Below are positions 51,316-62,616 of a stretch of 64,000 bases of DNA, piece after piece. Location of the stretch: contig NC_045141.1 of NCBI RefSeq assembly GCF_008831285.2, positions 7,303,353 through 7,367,352 of the forward strand, written 5' to 3'. Both the position numbers and the translations under genes were made by a program. The notes beneath the pieces were generated by a model that worked only from the letters and a program-made list of their open reading frames with translations, made no database searches and was not told where the DNA came from. Source of the DNA: Nymphaea colorata. Lineage: Eukaryota > Streptophyta > Magnoliopsida > Nymphaeales > Nymphaeaceae. The number at the start of each line of letters is the position of its first letter. Positions within the stretch are counted from its first letter, which is position 1.

Positions 51316-54300
51316 TGTAATGCTCGACTTTGTGTAGGTAGGCCGATCGGGTCCAGACCAATACCCGAACCCACCTGCATAAAGAGCTCGACACGGGGAC
51401 TCTTCGTTCTCTCATCTCGTTGGTGGGTAGGCACCACAGTGAAAGAGGAGGCGGAAGGAACATCGGCGACAGAGGTGATGACGGCGGTGGCAGCAGTGCG
51501 TAGGTAAGCTCATCAGTCTCTCTCTCTCTTCTCTACCTTCTTCTTCTTCTTTCTTCTCCTCCTCCCTCTCTTGTTGTCGCCCCTCCCTCTATCCTGATTC
51601 TCCTCTGTCTAGTCCCCCTCTTCCTCATGCGCTCCTCACTCGCCCCCTTGTCTCCTTCCTTGCCTGCCCTCTCTCATGTATTGTTTCCCTCTACCATTCT
51701 CTTGTCTCTCCTCTCTGCCCGAACCCTCTCTCTCTCTATCAGTCTCCCATCTCTGTCAGCACCCTCTCTCTTGCACGCTCCCTCCCATGCAACCCGCTCC
51801 CATCTCTCTGTTCGCTTCCTCTCTCCAACACTAGTCCCACACGACTGGCTTTTCTTTTTCCTCTCCCTCAACCGAGCACTCTCCCTCTCTGCACACTCTC
51901 TCTCCTGCCAGTTTTTCTTCACTCTGAGTGTTTTCCACCTTCAGCCAAACCAGCTCCTCACTACCGGATGCCCCATTCTCACGGCTGACCTTTCTTCTGA
52001 TCTCTCTCCGGCTGACTCTCATCATATTTATTGTTGTTTGGTTGGATTTCAGCTAGGGAAGTTTGTCTTTCCCTTCTTACCAGAAACTAGACCGTGTTGT
52101 TGGCAACAGCAGCAAGCAATCATTGGCATTTGCGCTTAGTCGAACACTTGAGGTGGCTGCCGGGAGCACTAAAGCAGTTTGGGTTTTAAGAGTGGGGTGA
52201 GCGAGGCCTAACCGAACTAAATTTTCTAATAATTTCTGTTAGCACATGTATAATTGTTGATTGTGCATGCTAAACTTAAGATTTGACGATTTAGAATGCA
52301 TGCTAGCGACTTTGCTTTTGGGGGAAGGTCTAAGACTATTTTGGAGGGATGAGTATCCACGTGTATATCTATCTTTTTAGCATGATGGGTTCATTTTTGA
52401 AGCGATTAAGAAGCATGGTAGAGATTTTGATATTGTGGAGAAGGTTTAGAACCGTTGCTATGAACACGTGGCACATGATACTGTCGATGTGCGTATTGTG
52501 TTGTTGCTTGGGAAAGAGTATGTAAGTTGGGTGTAATTGTTGGCAAGACGCCTCAACTAAGAAAGCAAGTGAGGAACATATTAGTGATGGGTTGAATCAA
52601 AGCTCGGAGTTTAAATCATTGGGTCATAACCTCAGAAAGTTGGGAAGAGACCTATTGGAGGGCTTTGTGGGCCGATACTGCCTGTTGACACCCTCTTGAG
52701 GCGATGACCTACGCTTCAATGATTTTACCTTATACTTGTGTAGATTGTAAAGCAAAAACAAGTAGAGAACTTACCGCTTCCTTATGTTTCCAGGTACACT
52801 GGGCACGTCGAGTAGACCTTGAGCAACAAGATTTGAAGCTCGAGACATTTTGGGTCTTTTGGCAATGCGCGATAAGTATGGCGACATTCCAGGCAAATCC
52901 CTGCGTGGGGCCAACCTTTGAATGTGTGTTTTTAGGATCGTTGGATCCTATGACCATATTGTGATTGAATAAATGTATGCATGTAATTGGATTGTTATAA
53001 GATAAGTTTTATTTTGAAAATTACTATGCAATTGCATGTGCATGCTAGCAATGATAGCTATTTAGGACAAATGAGGTGAGGTATCGAGTCGAGTATCTCC
53101 TCGACCCTGATTGTGTATTAGAAAGCATCCAAGAATAATAATTGCATAGATAGCTACGAGCCAATCACAGATCGAGACTACTCCTTGTGGTTCAGCTAAG
53201 TTTTGAAAGATGTGATTGACATGTTTAAATTTTATGAATATTGCAACATATTTCATATGCATTGTCATGGGCATGACGCAATTGAATGTCTTTGGAAGGT
53301 ATTGTACTTATAAAGTTATGACGGCTAACTAACATTGTTAACTATATGTGTAGCCCTCGTGTGGAGGCAATTAGAGGTATGGGTGCACTCGTGAAGTGAA
53401 CCAACCTCATGAGCTGGCTGGTCATTTTGTGAATGTGCTTTCATAATAATAAGTAAGAAAAAATAAGAGATGAGAGGCTAGTGGGTTGTGGCAATGTGTT
53501 TAGGATATGTCCCGCCTTCGCCACAAGTTTTTCCTGTTCAGAGCGCAGGCGGTGCAAGGCTCCACGGTATCATTGTGTGGTGTGCTTGAAGCGTTGGGCT
53601 CCCGCCTTCCCAAACTAGGTGTCCTAGGAAAGGCAAGGCAACTCTCTTTGGACTTTAAACATCCATGGATGATTGCTCTTCCGCTGTAGCATGAATAGAT
53701 CCATATCATTTCGGGCCACCACAGGGGTTTTGTCCCGATTGTAGGTCACACGTGGTGTGCACGTGCCTATGTTTGCACCCATAGGAACTGTCAATTCACT
53801 AAAGCTAATGTAAATGAAAAGAATGTGAATGAAGCGTATGTGAATGAAGTAAATGTCATTGTTAAATGTGTTTAGTGTGGCTATCGAGTGGCCTTTACAT
53901 GTCGTGCTATATATGAGGGGCTTCCATAACAAGTCAAGTGACTGCATGCCCTATCACAACATGGCAATGATTTGCTTCCGTAATTGCTATATCTCATATT
54001 TGAACCCTTACCTTAGAGGGTTAGGGATCTTTTTAGTATGTTTTCATACTACGAAGGCTAAGCCTTCAGTTGTTTTTCTTTTTTAGGTTTTGGTTGATCA
54101 GATGGCTCTACTCAAATCCTACTGAGGAGGATTTGGGTCAATTGTAGTGCCGGTGCATCTTATTTTGGTCTTAGTGATGTCTTGTTTTTGTTAGGCATCA
54201 TTGTTGTGATTTGGGGTATTTTTGTCATATGTATTATTGAGAAATAAGATGTGATTTGTATATAAACTGAAATTATTATATAATAGAAAGTTTACCCCAT

Positions 54301-54414
54301 TGTTTTGACTTGCATAGCTCTTTTCCTTGTAAATCGTTGTGTCGTTGCACCTCAATGTTTTATGTTTTAACAACAAAAAAAATTATTTGAGGGTCAAAGG
54401 ATTGGGGTGTGATA
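51316..54414 (+). repeat. 5' LTR of the Gypsy element
   Basis: Collinear over its whole length with 58661-61788. It carries a CT-rich segment (about 51515-51960) and a stretch of imperfect AATGTGAATGAA repeats near 53810-53865. Apparent ORFs such as 51627-52139 fall in different frames in the two LTRs, so they are not genes. Its last bases read GATA where the other LTR has GACA. Confidence 0.93.
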
Positions 54415-54418
54415 GCTT

Positions 54419-54430
54419 TGGTATCAGAGC
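54419..54430 (+). other. Primer binding site, Gypsy element
   Basis: TGGTATCAGAGC four bases after the 5' LTR, complementary to the 3' end of initiator methionine tRNA. Confidence 0.9.
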
Positions 54431-54656
54431 TATGGCAAAACCCTACTATGGATGTGAATTAAAGCCTATCTGTGAAGCCGCGTTGCCCAGGTATGCACTA
54501 CTTGATAAAACTTTTATTGTAGTTTTGATTTTACCATGATATATACGTAGATGAGGGATTGATGTCTTGATGATTGTTATAATGCATCTTTGCAAATGAG
54601 ACTTTTAAAAGTTGTCTCAGACCTTATAATAAGAATGATGGTTCTTGGTTGTATAT

Positions 54657-55790
54657 ATGAAGTACCAATGTAGGGGTAAGAAGCGACGTGGGCCACCTAT
54701 AGAGGCACAAAAAGAGTCATTCAGATGTGCATATCCCACTAGACGATAGTACGTCAGGGCAACCATTCGCCAAGACATGTGTGAGTGCCCAAACCCCACC
54801 AAGGCAGACTGCACTTGTGGATCAGCGGACTATACTGCTGACGACCTTGCAGACACTGACCTGTCTAGTACAGTTGATGGTTAGTAATCAAAGGACTCAC
54901 TCGTCTCCTATAGGATACACTACTGTACCACCTAAGGAAAAGGCGACTTCGGTGTCATTCAAGCAATTTATGTCAATGCAGCCCCCAGTCTTTACTGAAA
55001 ATGACTACCCAGACATGGCAGAAAAATTGGTTGAAGAGGTTAAACGCATCTTTGAACTTCTCAAGATGCTAGAAGGAGACAAAGTAAACTATGACTCATA
55101 TTTGCTAAAAAGGTGATGTCAAACGGTGGTGGCAATCAACCCGTGAGATTCGGTTTGTTGGCCAATAGTCAATCTCATGCAAGCAGTTCAAAGATTCTTC
55201 AACACTTACTTCCCAGCACATGCCAGAAACAAAAAATACAGGAATTTCTTGAATTGCTGCAAAATCATATGAGCTTGGAAGAGTATGTTATCAAGTATTG
55301 GCACTTGGAGGTGTATTTCCCACACCTCTATACCACAGATAAAGCCAAAACAGACAAGTTTGTGCGACGGGCTGTGAAGCAAGGTGATGTCCAGCAGGCC
55401 ACGCGATTTGGACGAGGCGGTCACCATAGCTAGACACATAAAAGAGGATTGGGCTAGAACTCAAAAGGACCATCACAAGAAAACAGGCCAGCACTCACAC
55501 GGTAGGTGGACGCAGGTCAAGCACTACCATTTTACAGGCAGGGCAAAGCCTTATGAGAGGCATGATGACCGAGCATTCAGGCGAAACAAGCCAAACCGCA
55601 GTGACACCTCACAAGGGCAACAACTACTCCAACTCTACCGAGGTGCCTACTTACTCACATGTGCACCCCAAAAAATCGTGCTATCGGGAAACCAGAGCGT
55701 GTTTGCATTGTGGAAGGATGAGACATTTCATCAAAGATTGCCCTACAATGCGGGGGAGAGAGCTGAAGAAGCCCAAGGCCGGTCCTTCTA
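54657..55790 (+). pseudogene. Gypsy gag with zinc knuckle
   Basis: The frame at 54727-55116 gives a capsid-like stretch (FKQFMSMQPPVFTENDYPDM), and 55113-55433 gives EEYVIKYWHLEVYFPHLYTT, a retrotrans_gag signature. Between them part of the capsid domain appears lost. A CCHC knuckle lies at about 55700-55741 (CLHCGRMRHFIKDC) with correct spacing. The frames change between these pieces, so gag is broken. Confidence 0.85.
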
Positions 55791-56030
55791 GTGTTGAAAA
55801 GACGACTGGACGCGTCTATGCAACTACTGTGGAGGAGCTTCAGGCGCACAATCTTATTGAAGGTACATTTCTTGTTGGTTCTCACATTGCTAGAGTATTG
55901 TTTGATGCAGGGAAGACTCATTCTTTTATATCTAGTCAGTTTGCCATTTCACTGGAAGTGTCAACTAGGACAATGTTGTATATCTTAAAAGTGGTCAGCG
56001 CTATGCATGTTCAAGATTCATGTAGCTAGT
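55791..56030 (+). pseudogene. Gypsy protease remnant
   Basis: The frame reads VLFDAGKTHSFISSQFA near 55895-55945. In intact elements this is the aspartic protease motif D-S/T-G; here the residue after Asp is Ala and a Lys replaces the usual Ala. The domain is followed by a stop before the reverse transcriptase. Confidence 0.75.
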
Positions 56031-56219
56031 ATCCACCTGATGTAGACGTGGAGATCCATCAATATCACTTACCTGCACAGTTGGTGATCATAAATCTTAG
56101 TGGATTCGTTGTTATTCTAGGCATGGATTGGTTATATAAGCATTATGCCAATATAGATTGTAGGAAGAAGCAGATACAGTTGTTGACTAATTAGATACAA
56201 CCAGTAGAATTCCAAGCTC

Positions 56220-57130
56220 GAAAAGTCAGTCGAACTGATAAGATAATAGTGTCTGCACTGAAAGCTAAACGCTTGTTAGAAAAGGAGAGTGTTGCATTTT
56301 TTATCAATGTGTTAACCAATGAGACTGAGCCAGTGAAGTTAGAGGATGTTGCCATTGCGAGTGAATACCCCGATGTGTTTCCAGAAGAGCTATCGGGTTT
56401 GCCTCCAACACGAGAAGTTGAATTCAAGATAGATTTGTTACTAGGGATAGCTCTTATTTCTAAGGCATCATACCGAATGACACTGACAAAGTTAGAAGAA
56501 TTGAAGAAGCAATTACAACAGATCTTAGATAAGGGCTTCATTCGACTTAGCGTGTCACATTGGGGAGCATCTGTGTTGTTTGTTAAGAAGGATTGAACAA
56601 TGTGCTTGTGTATAGATTACCGCATGTTGAATCAAATCACCCTCAAGAATAAGTATCTACTTCTTAGAAGTGAAGACTTAATGTGAAGGTATTTGTCAAA
56701 ATTGATTTGAGGACAGGTTACCATCAACTCTTGAGTCGGGTAGAAGATATTGCTAAGACTGCCCTTCGAACTAGATATGGGCACTATGAATTCAGGGTCA
56801 TACCTTTTGGGTTGACCAATGCTCCCACAGTGTTTATGGACCTCATGAATCTGATTTTCTAAAAATACTTGGATCAGTTCGTTATTGTCTTTGTGGATGA
56901 TATTTTGGTGTACTCAGATAGTGAGGCAGAGTACAGAGATCACTTAAGGAGTGTGTTGAGTATTTTGCGTAAGCATAAGTTATACGTCAAGTACTCAAAA
57001 TGTGAATTTTGGTTAGAGAAAGTAAACTTCATTGGTCATGTGATCTCAAAAGATCGAGTTTCATGCAGCGTAATTGAGGTTAGAAGTTTTTTAGGATTGG
57101 CAGGATACTATCGTAGGTTTATTTAAGACT
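56220..57130 (+). pseudogene. Gypsy reverse transcriptase
   Basis: YPDVFPEELSGLPPTREVEF opens the domain, followed by LKKQLQQILDKGFIRLS and the fingers region, then [19 protein letters not shown] and the intact active-site motif FVDDILVYS near 56889-56912. Stops at about 56596, 56861 and 57124 and a frameshift near 56680 interrupt it. The active-site aspartates are preserved but the protein cannot be made whole. Confidence 0.93.
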
Positions 57131-57600
57131 TTTCGAAAATAGCTACACTCATAATTAAGCTATTGAGAAAAGGAGTAAAGTTTGTATGGAATGAAGAGTG
57201 TGAAAGGAGCTTCCAAACTTTGAAAGACAAGCTTACCACCACCCCTATTTTTACACTTCCATCGGGTCATTCCGGATATGTAGTGTACACTGATGCAACA
57301 TGGCCGTGTAGTGGCTTATGCATCAAGACAATTGAAAGCACATGAGAAACGTTATCCACTCATGATTTGGAATTGGGAGTGGTAGTGTTCGCACTCAAAA
57401 TATGGAGACACTATCTCTATGAGACAATATTTGAGGTGTTTACAGACCACAAGTAATTGAAGTATGTATTTTCCCAAAAGGATCTCAATATGAGGCAAAG
57501 AGGCAAAAAAGATTGATTGAATACTTAAAATATTATGATTTCAAAATATCATATCATCCAGGAAAAGCGAATGTGGTGGTTGATGCTTTGAGCAGACATG
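57131..57600 (+). pseudogene. Gypsy RNase H region
   Basis: VKFVWNEECERSFQTLKDKL and YVVYTDAT (57165-57300) mark the tether and start of RNase H, and YHPGKANVVVDALSR near 57555-57597 marks its end. Frameshifts lie between. Confidence 0.85.
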
Positions 57601-57639
57601 CTAAGACGACGTTATGCAGTATGATGAACCTCACAAATC

Positions 57640-58540
57640 TAAATTTTTCATACACCCTGGCAGCAAAAAGATGTTTCAAGATATGAAAAAAAAAAAATTG
57701 GTGGCCTAGAATGAAGCGTGAAATTGCAGAATATGTAGCAAAATGCTTAGTTTACCAGCGGGTCAAGGCAGAACATCAACGACTAGAAGGCCTGTTGTAG
57801 AGGATTGATATTCCAGTGTGGAAATGAGAGGACATTACGATGGATTTTGTGATTGGTTTGCCTTACACCAGAACACAACATGATGCCATATGGGTGATTG
57901 TTGATCGACTTGCGAAGTTCACTCATTTTCTACCAATCAGAATCAGTCAATCATTGTAAAGTCTCGCGGAGTTATATATTGCCCAGATAGTGAGATTGCA
58001 TGGAGTGCCAAAGTCTATTATTGTAAATCGTGATTCACGTTTTACCTGTAGGTTTTGGGAGCAATTACAAAAGGCATTGGGTACCAAGCTTAAGCTAAGG
58101 ACAGCCAAACTGATGGGCAATCTGAAAGGACCATTCAGACCTTAGAGGACATATTGTGTGCATATGTCTTAGATTGGAAAGGAGAATGGGATAAACATGT
58201 GAATTGGCAGAGTTTGCATATAATAACAACTATCACTCTAGTATCGGGATGACACCTTTTGAGGCCTTGTATGGAAGACCATGCAGATCGCCAACTTGTT
58301 GGACCAAAATTGGTGATGGCAAGATCGAGAACCCTTTAGTATTGCACCATTACACTGACCAAGTACAATTGATAGGAAAAAGTTATTAATGGCACAGAGC
58401 AGACAAAAGAGTTTTGCCGACATTCAACGTAGAGAGTTGGCTTTTGAGGTTGGTGATCATGTGTTTTTGAAAATTTCTCCTACTAAAGGCATTTTTCAAT
58501 TCGATATTAAGGGAAAGTAAAAGTGGAATGGCAACACCAT
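57640..58540 (+). pseudogene. Gypsy integrase remnant
   Basis: Patches such as [11 protein letters not shown] near 57755, [16 protein letters not shown] near 57890 and the frame at 58204-58389 (LAEFAYNNNYHSSIGMTPFE, LYGRPCRSP) are the zinc-binding region, catalytic core and core end of a Gypsy integrase. Stops are frequent throughout. A chromodomain was not identified between here and the polypurine tract. Confidence 0.85.
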
Positions 58541-58644
58541 GGGTTGAAGTAGAGCATATGGGAACTCGAAGATGATATGCAAAAGAAGAATCTACACTTG
58601 TTCTTGCATTGAGGTATGATCTACATTTTGAGGACGAAATTTTA

Positions 58645-58660
58645 TTTAAGGAGGGTAGAA
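58645..58660 (+). other. Polypurine tract, Gypsy element
   Basis: AAGGAGGGTAGAA directly precedes the 3' LTR, the usual plus-strand primer in Gypsy elements. Confidence 0.85.
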
Positions 58661-61600
58661 TGTAACGCTCGACTTTGTGCAGGTGGGTCGGATTGGGTCC
58701 AGACCCGGACTCGAACCAACCCGCGTGAAGAGCCTGACGAGGGGGCTCTTCTCCCTCGCCTTCCTCAGCGTCCCCCTCTTCTTCGTTCTCTAATCTCACT
58801 GGTGGGTAGGTGCCACAGTGAAACAAGAGGCAGAAGGAACAACAACGACGAAGGTGATGACGGCGGTGGCAGCGGTGGCAGCAGCGGTGTGTAGGTAAGC
58901 CAGTCAGTCTCTCTCTCTCTCTCTCTCTCTATCTCTTCCTTCTTCTTCTTCTTTCTTCTTCTTCTTTCTTCTCCTCCTCCCTCTCTCGTTGTCACCCCAC
59001 CCTCTCTCCCGATTCTCCTCTGTCGGGTCCCCCTCTTCCTCCTGCGCTCCTCACTCACCCTCTCATCTCCTTCCTCGCACGCCCTCTCTCCAGTATTGTT
59101 TCCCTCCGCCACTCTCTTGTCTCTCCTCTCTGCCCAAACCTTCTCTCTATATCAGTCTCCCCTCTCTGTCAACACCCTCTCTCTCGCACACTCCCTCCTG
59201 CACAACCCTTTCCCATCCCTTTGTTCGCTTCCTCTCTCCACCGCTAGTCTCACACGACTTTTTTTTTTCCTCTCCCTCTCTGCACACTCTCTCTCCCACC
59301 AGTTTTTATTCACTGCGAGTGTTTCCCACCTTCAGCCGAACCAACTCCTCACTGTCGGATGCACCATTCTCATGGCAGACCTTTCTTTTGATCTCTCTCC
59401 TGCTCACTCATCAAATTTACTGTTCTTTGGTTGGATTTCAGCTAGAGAAGTTCGTCTTCTCCTTCTTACCAACAACAAGGCCAGGTTGTTGGCGATGGCA
59501 GTGAGCAATCGTTGGCATTGGCACTTAGTTGAATACTTGAGGTTGTTGTCGGGAGCACTATAGCAGTTTGGATTCTAAGAGTGGGGTGAGCGAGGCCTAA
59601 CCGAGCCTAACTTGTCTAATAATTTCTGTTAGCGCATGTATAATTATTGATTGTGCATGCTAGCGACTTTGCTTTTTGGGGAAGGTCTAAGACTATTTTG
59701 GAGGGACGAGGATCCACGTGTATATCTATCTTTTTAGCATGATGGGTTGATTTTTGAAGCGATTAGGAAGCATGGTAGAGATTTTGATATTGTGTAAAAG
59801 GTTTAGAACTATTGTTACAAACACGTGGCACATGATATTGTCGATGTGCATATTGTATTGTTGGTTGGGAAAGAGTACGTAAGTTGGGTGTAATTGTTGG
59901 TAAGATGCCTCAACTAAGAAAGCAAGTGAGGAACATATTAGTGATGGGTTGAATCAAAGCTCGGAGTGTAGATCATTGGGTCATAACCTCCGAGAGTTGC
60001 AAGAGACCTATCGGAGGGCTTTGTGGGCCGATACTACCAGTCGACACCCTCTTGAGGTGATGACCTACACCTCAATCATTCTACTTTATACTTGTGTTGA
60101 TTGTAAAGCAAAAACAAGTAGAGAAATTTCCGCTTGCTTATGTTTGCAGGTACACCAGGGACGTCAAGTAGACATTGGGCGACAAGATTTAAAGCTCGAG
60201 GCATTTTGGGTATTTTGGGGAAGTGCAATAGGTACAGTGACATTCCAGGCAAATCCCTGTTGGGGCCAAGCTTTGAATGCGTGTTTTCAGGATGGCTGGA
60301 TCCTATGACCGTGTTGTGATTGAGTGAATGTATGCATGTGATTGGATTGTTATGAGATAAGTTTTGTTTTGAAAATTATTATAAGTTTTGTTTTGAAAAT
60401 TACTACGCAATTGCATGTGCATGCTAGCAATGATAATTGTTTAGAATGGATGAGGTGGGGTATTGAGTCGAGTATCTCCTCAACCCCGATGGTGCATTAA
60501 AAAACATCTTAGAATGATAATTGCATAGGAGAGCTACGAGCCAATCACGAATCAAGAATACTATCCATGGTTCAGCTAAGTTTTGAAAAATGTGATTGAT
60601 ATGTTTGAATGATGTGAATGTTGCAGCATATTATATATGCATTGTCATGGGCATAACGTAGTTGAATGTCTTTGGAGGTAGTTGTACCCGTAAAGTTATG
60701 ACGGCTAGCTAAGATTGTAAATTATATATGTATCCCTCATGTGGAAATTGGAGGTATGATGTGTACTCACGAAGTGAACCAACCTCATGAGCTAGCCGGT
60801 CATTTTGTGAATGTAGTTTCATAATGATAAGCAAGAAAGAATAACAGATGAGAGGCCAGTGGGTTATGGAAATGTGTTTGGGAGATGTCCCGCCTTCGCC
60901 ACTAGTCTTGCCTACTCAGAGTGCAGGCAGTGCAAGGCCCAAGGTATCATTGCGTGATGTGCATGGAGCGTTGGGCTCCAGCCTTCCCAAACTAGGTGTC
61001 CTAGGGAAGGCTGAGAAACTCTCCTTAGAATTCACAGATCCATGGATGATTGCTCTTCCACTGCAGTGTGAATGGATCCATGTCGTTTCAGGCGACCACG
61101 AGAATTGTCTCTTGACTGCACGTGCTTGTGTTTGCACCCACATGAACTGTCAATTCACTAAAGCTAATGTAAATAAAAAGAATGTGAATGAAGTGTTTGT
61201 GGATGAAGTGAATGTGATTGTTAAATATGTTTAGTGTGGCCATCGAGTGGCTTTTACATGTCGTGGTATATGTGAGGGGCTTCCATGACAAGTCATGTGA
61301 TTGCATGCCCTATCACGACATAGCAATGATTTGTGTCTGTAATTGCTATATCTCATATTTTTGCCCTTAGCTTAGATGGTTAAGGATTTTTCTGATATGT
61401 TTCCATACTGCGAAGGCTAAGCCTTCAGTTGTTTTTCTTTTCCAAGTTTTGGTAGACCCGGGCAGCAGGTTGATCAGATGGCAATACTCACATCCTATTG
61501 GGGAGGTCTTGGGTCTATTGTAGTGTCTGCGCGTCTTATTTTGGTCTTAGTGATGTCTTGTTTTTGTTAGGTGTCAGTGTTGTGATTTGAGGCATTTTTG

Positions 61601-61788
61601 TCATATGTATTGTTGGGAAACATAATGTGATTTGTGTATGAACTAAAATTATTATATAATAAAAAGTTTTCCCCTTTGTTTTGACTTGCATAGCTCCTTT
61701 CCATGTAAATCATTGTGTTGTCGCACCTCAATGATCTATGTTTTCACAAAAAAAAATTATTTGAGGGTCAAATGTTTGGGGTGTGACA
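58661..61788 (+). repeat. 3' LTR of the Gypsy element
   Basis: 3128 bp from TGTAACGCTC to GTGACA, collinear with 51316-54414 with many substitutions and small indels. Frames of up to 171 codons (58989-59504) arise from the CT-rich segment and are not gene-like. Confidence 0.93.
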
Positions 61789-61793
61789 CTTTC
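61789..61793. repeat. Target site duplication, right (CTTTC), Gypsy element
   Basis: Exact copy of 51311-51315. Confidence 0.9.
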
Positions 61794-62391
61794 AATCGGG
61801 TCCTCTACATAACAAACTTGTGATTGTAATGCTAAGATGAAAGATTCATCTTTTATACATTTGAAGTTGATTTTGATGCACGTGAATTCATATTTGTCTT
61901 GTTTAATGTCACAATCATACCCAGTACATCGTACCATTCACATTTGGATATCACAAACTTCAGTCTTTGTATAAGTGACATTTACAATGTTTAATGACAA
62001 ATCTATAGTATGCAATTTCACAAATTACACGATTCCTATCTCTTGAACTCAAGAAATTAAAGGCCCTATGTATTAACAAGTACACCATTGTTTTGGAACT
62101 TCATAATTATATATTTATCTTTTCTTTGAAATCTAAACTCATTGCATATGAAGTCATTGTATTGCAGCACAAATTTTCTTAGAAATTGAGACAATCATAC
62201 AATATTGTCTAATATATGTTAACTTAGACAGTCACCATGCCGACAAACCTGTCACATAGAAAATGTAAATATTAGAGTCATTTTTTGAAGCTACCTTTAA
62301 GCATAAGCTTTTGAAAAACCTCCAAAGCTTGACCAACAGTAAGCTGATATTCTTTGACAATGATTTTCTGTCAATGGATGCATGTGTTGCA
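61794..62391. other. No gene recognised
   Basis: AT-rich flank of the Gypsy element, possibly part of the CACTA-derived region that follows. Confidence 0.4.
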
Positions 62392-62616
62392 TTAAGATAT
62401 GAGAGTCATGACTTTTGAACCGTGATACTTTGTTTTGTTCAAATGCACACATTTTGAAATATTTGATGCAAAGCCGTTAAGGGTCCTCAAGCTTTCTAGT
62501 ACTTTGCAAAATATTCTTTTTTCATCTCTCGCCATTGTATAGCAACCAAATGGTAAATGAGCTTTGTTGCAACTTGGCATATCTGATATACATATTTTGC
62601 AAATCTTATCTAGCAA
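62392..62616 (-). pseudogene. CACTA transposase fragment (DUF4218/TNP2-like)
   Basis: The 74-codon minus-strand frame contains KRIFCKVLESLRTLNGFASN and then ISKCV. It resembles the start of the DUF4218 region of plant CACTA (En/Spm) TNP2 transposases, where a cysteine-phenylalanine stretch, a P-D/N-G-xASNIS motif and a later G-S/L-K-S-H-D motif occur in this order. It is a fragment without terminal repeats. Confidence 0.55.

Larger units (their letters stand above)
51316..61788 (+). mobile_element. Gypsy (Ty3) LTR retrotransposon with 3.1-kb LTRs
   Basis: LTRs of 3099 and 3128 bp (TGTAA...GTGACA), a Met-tRNA primer site, a polypurine tract and a CTTTC target duplication define a 10.47-kb element. 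The internal 4.25 kb reads gag, protease, reverse transcriptase, RNase H, integrase, the Gypsy order. Long LTRs and this primer suggest the Tekay/Del chromovirus group, but no clear chromodomain was seen. LTR differences are frequent (roughly one in eight to ten bases by eye in the parts compared), so it is much older than Copia element A. Numerous stops and frameshifts in pol make it inactive. Confidence 0.93.

Noticed and set aside
51627-52139. 170-codon frame in the CT-rich part of the Gypsy 5' LTR
   Set aside because: The matching part of the 3' LTR has indels that break the frame, and composition is a by-product of CT-rich DNA.
58989-59563. Frames of 171 and 155 codons in the Gypsy 3' LTR
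   Set aside because: Same reason: overlapping Ser/Leu/Pro-rich frames in a CT-rich LTR segment, with no domain and no conserved frame between LTRs.
60848-61234. 128-codon frame in the 3' LTR
   Set aside because: Part of it is shared with 53500-53870, but the frame is not kept in the 5' LTR; no domain.
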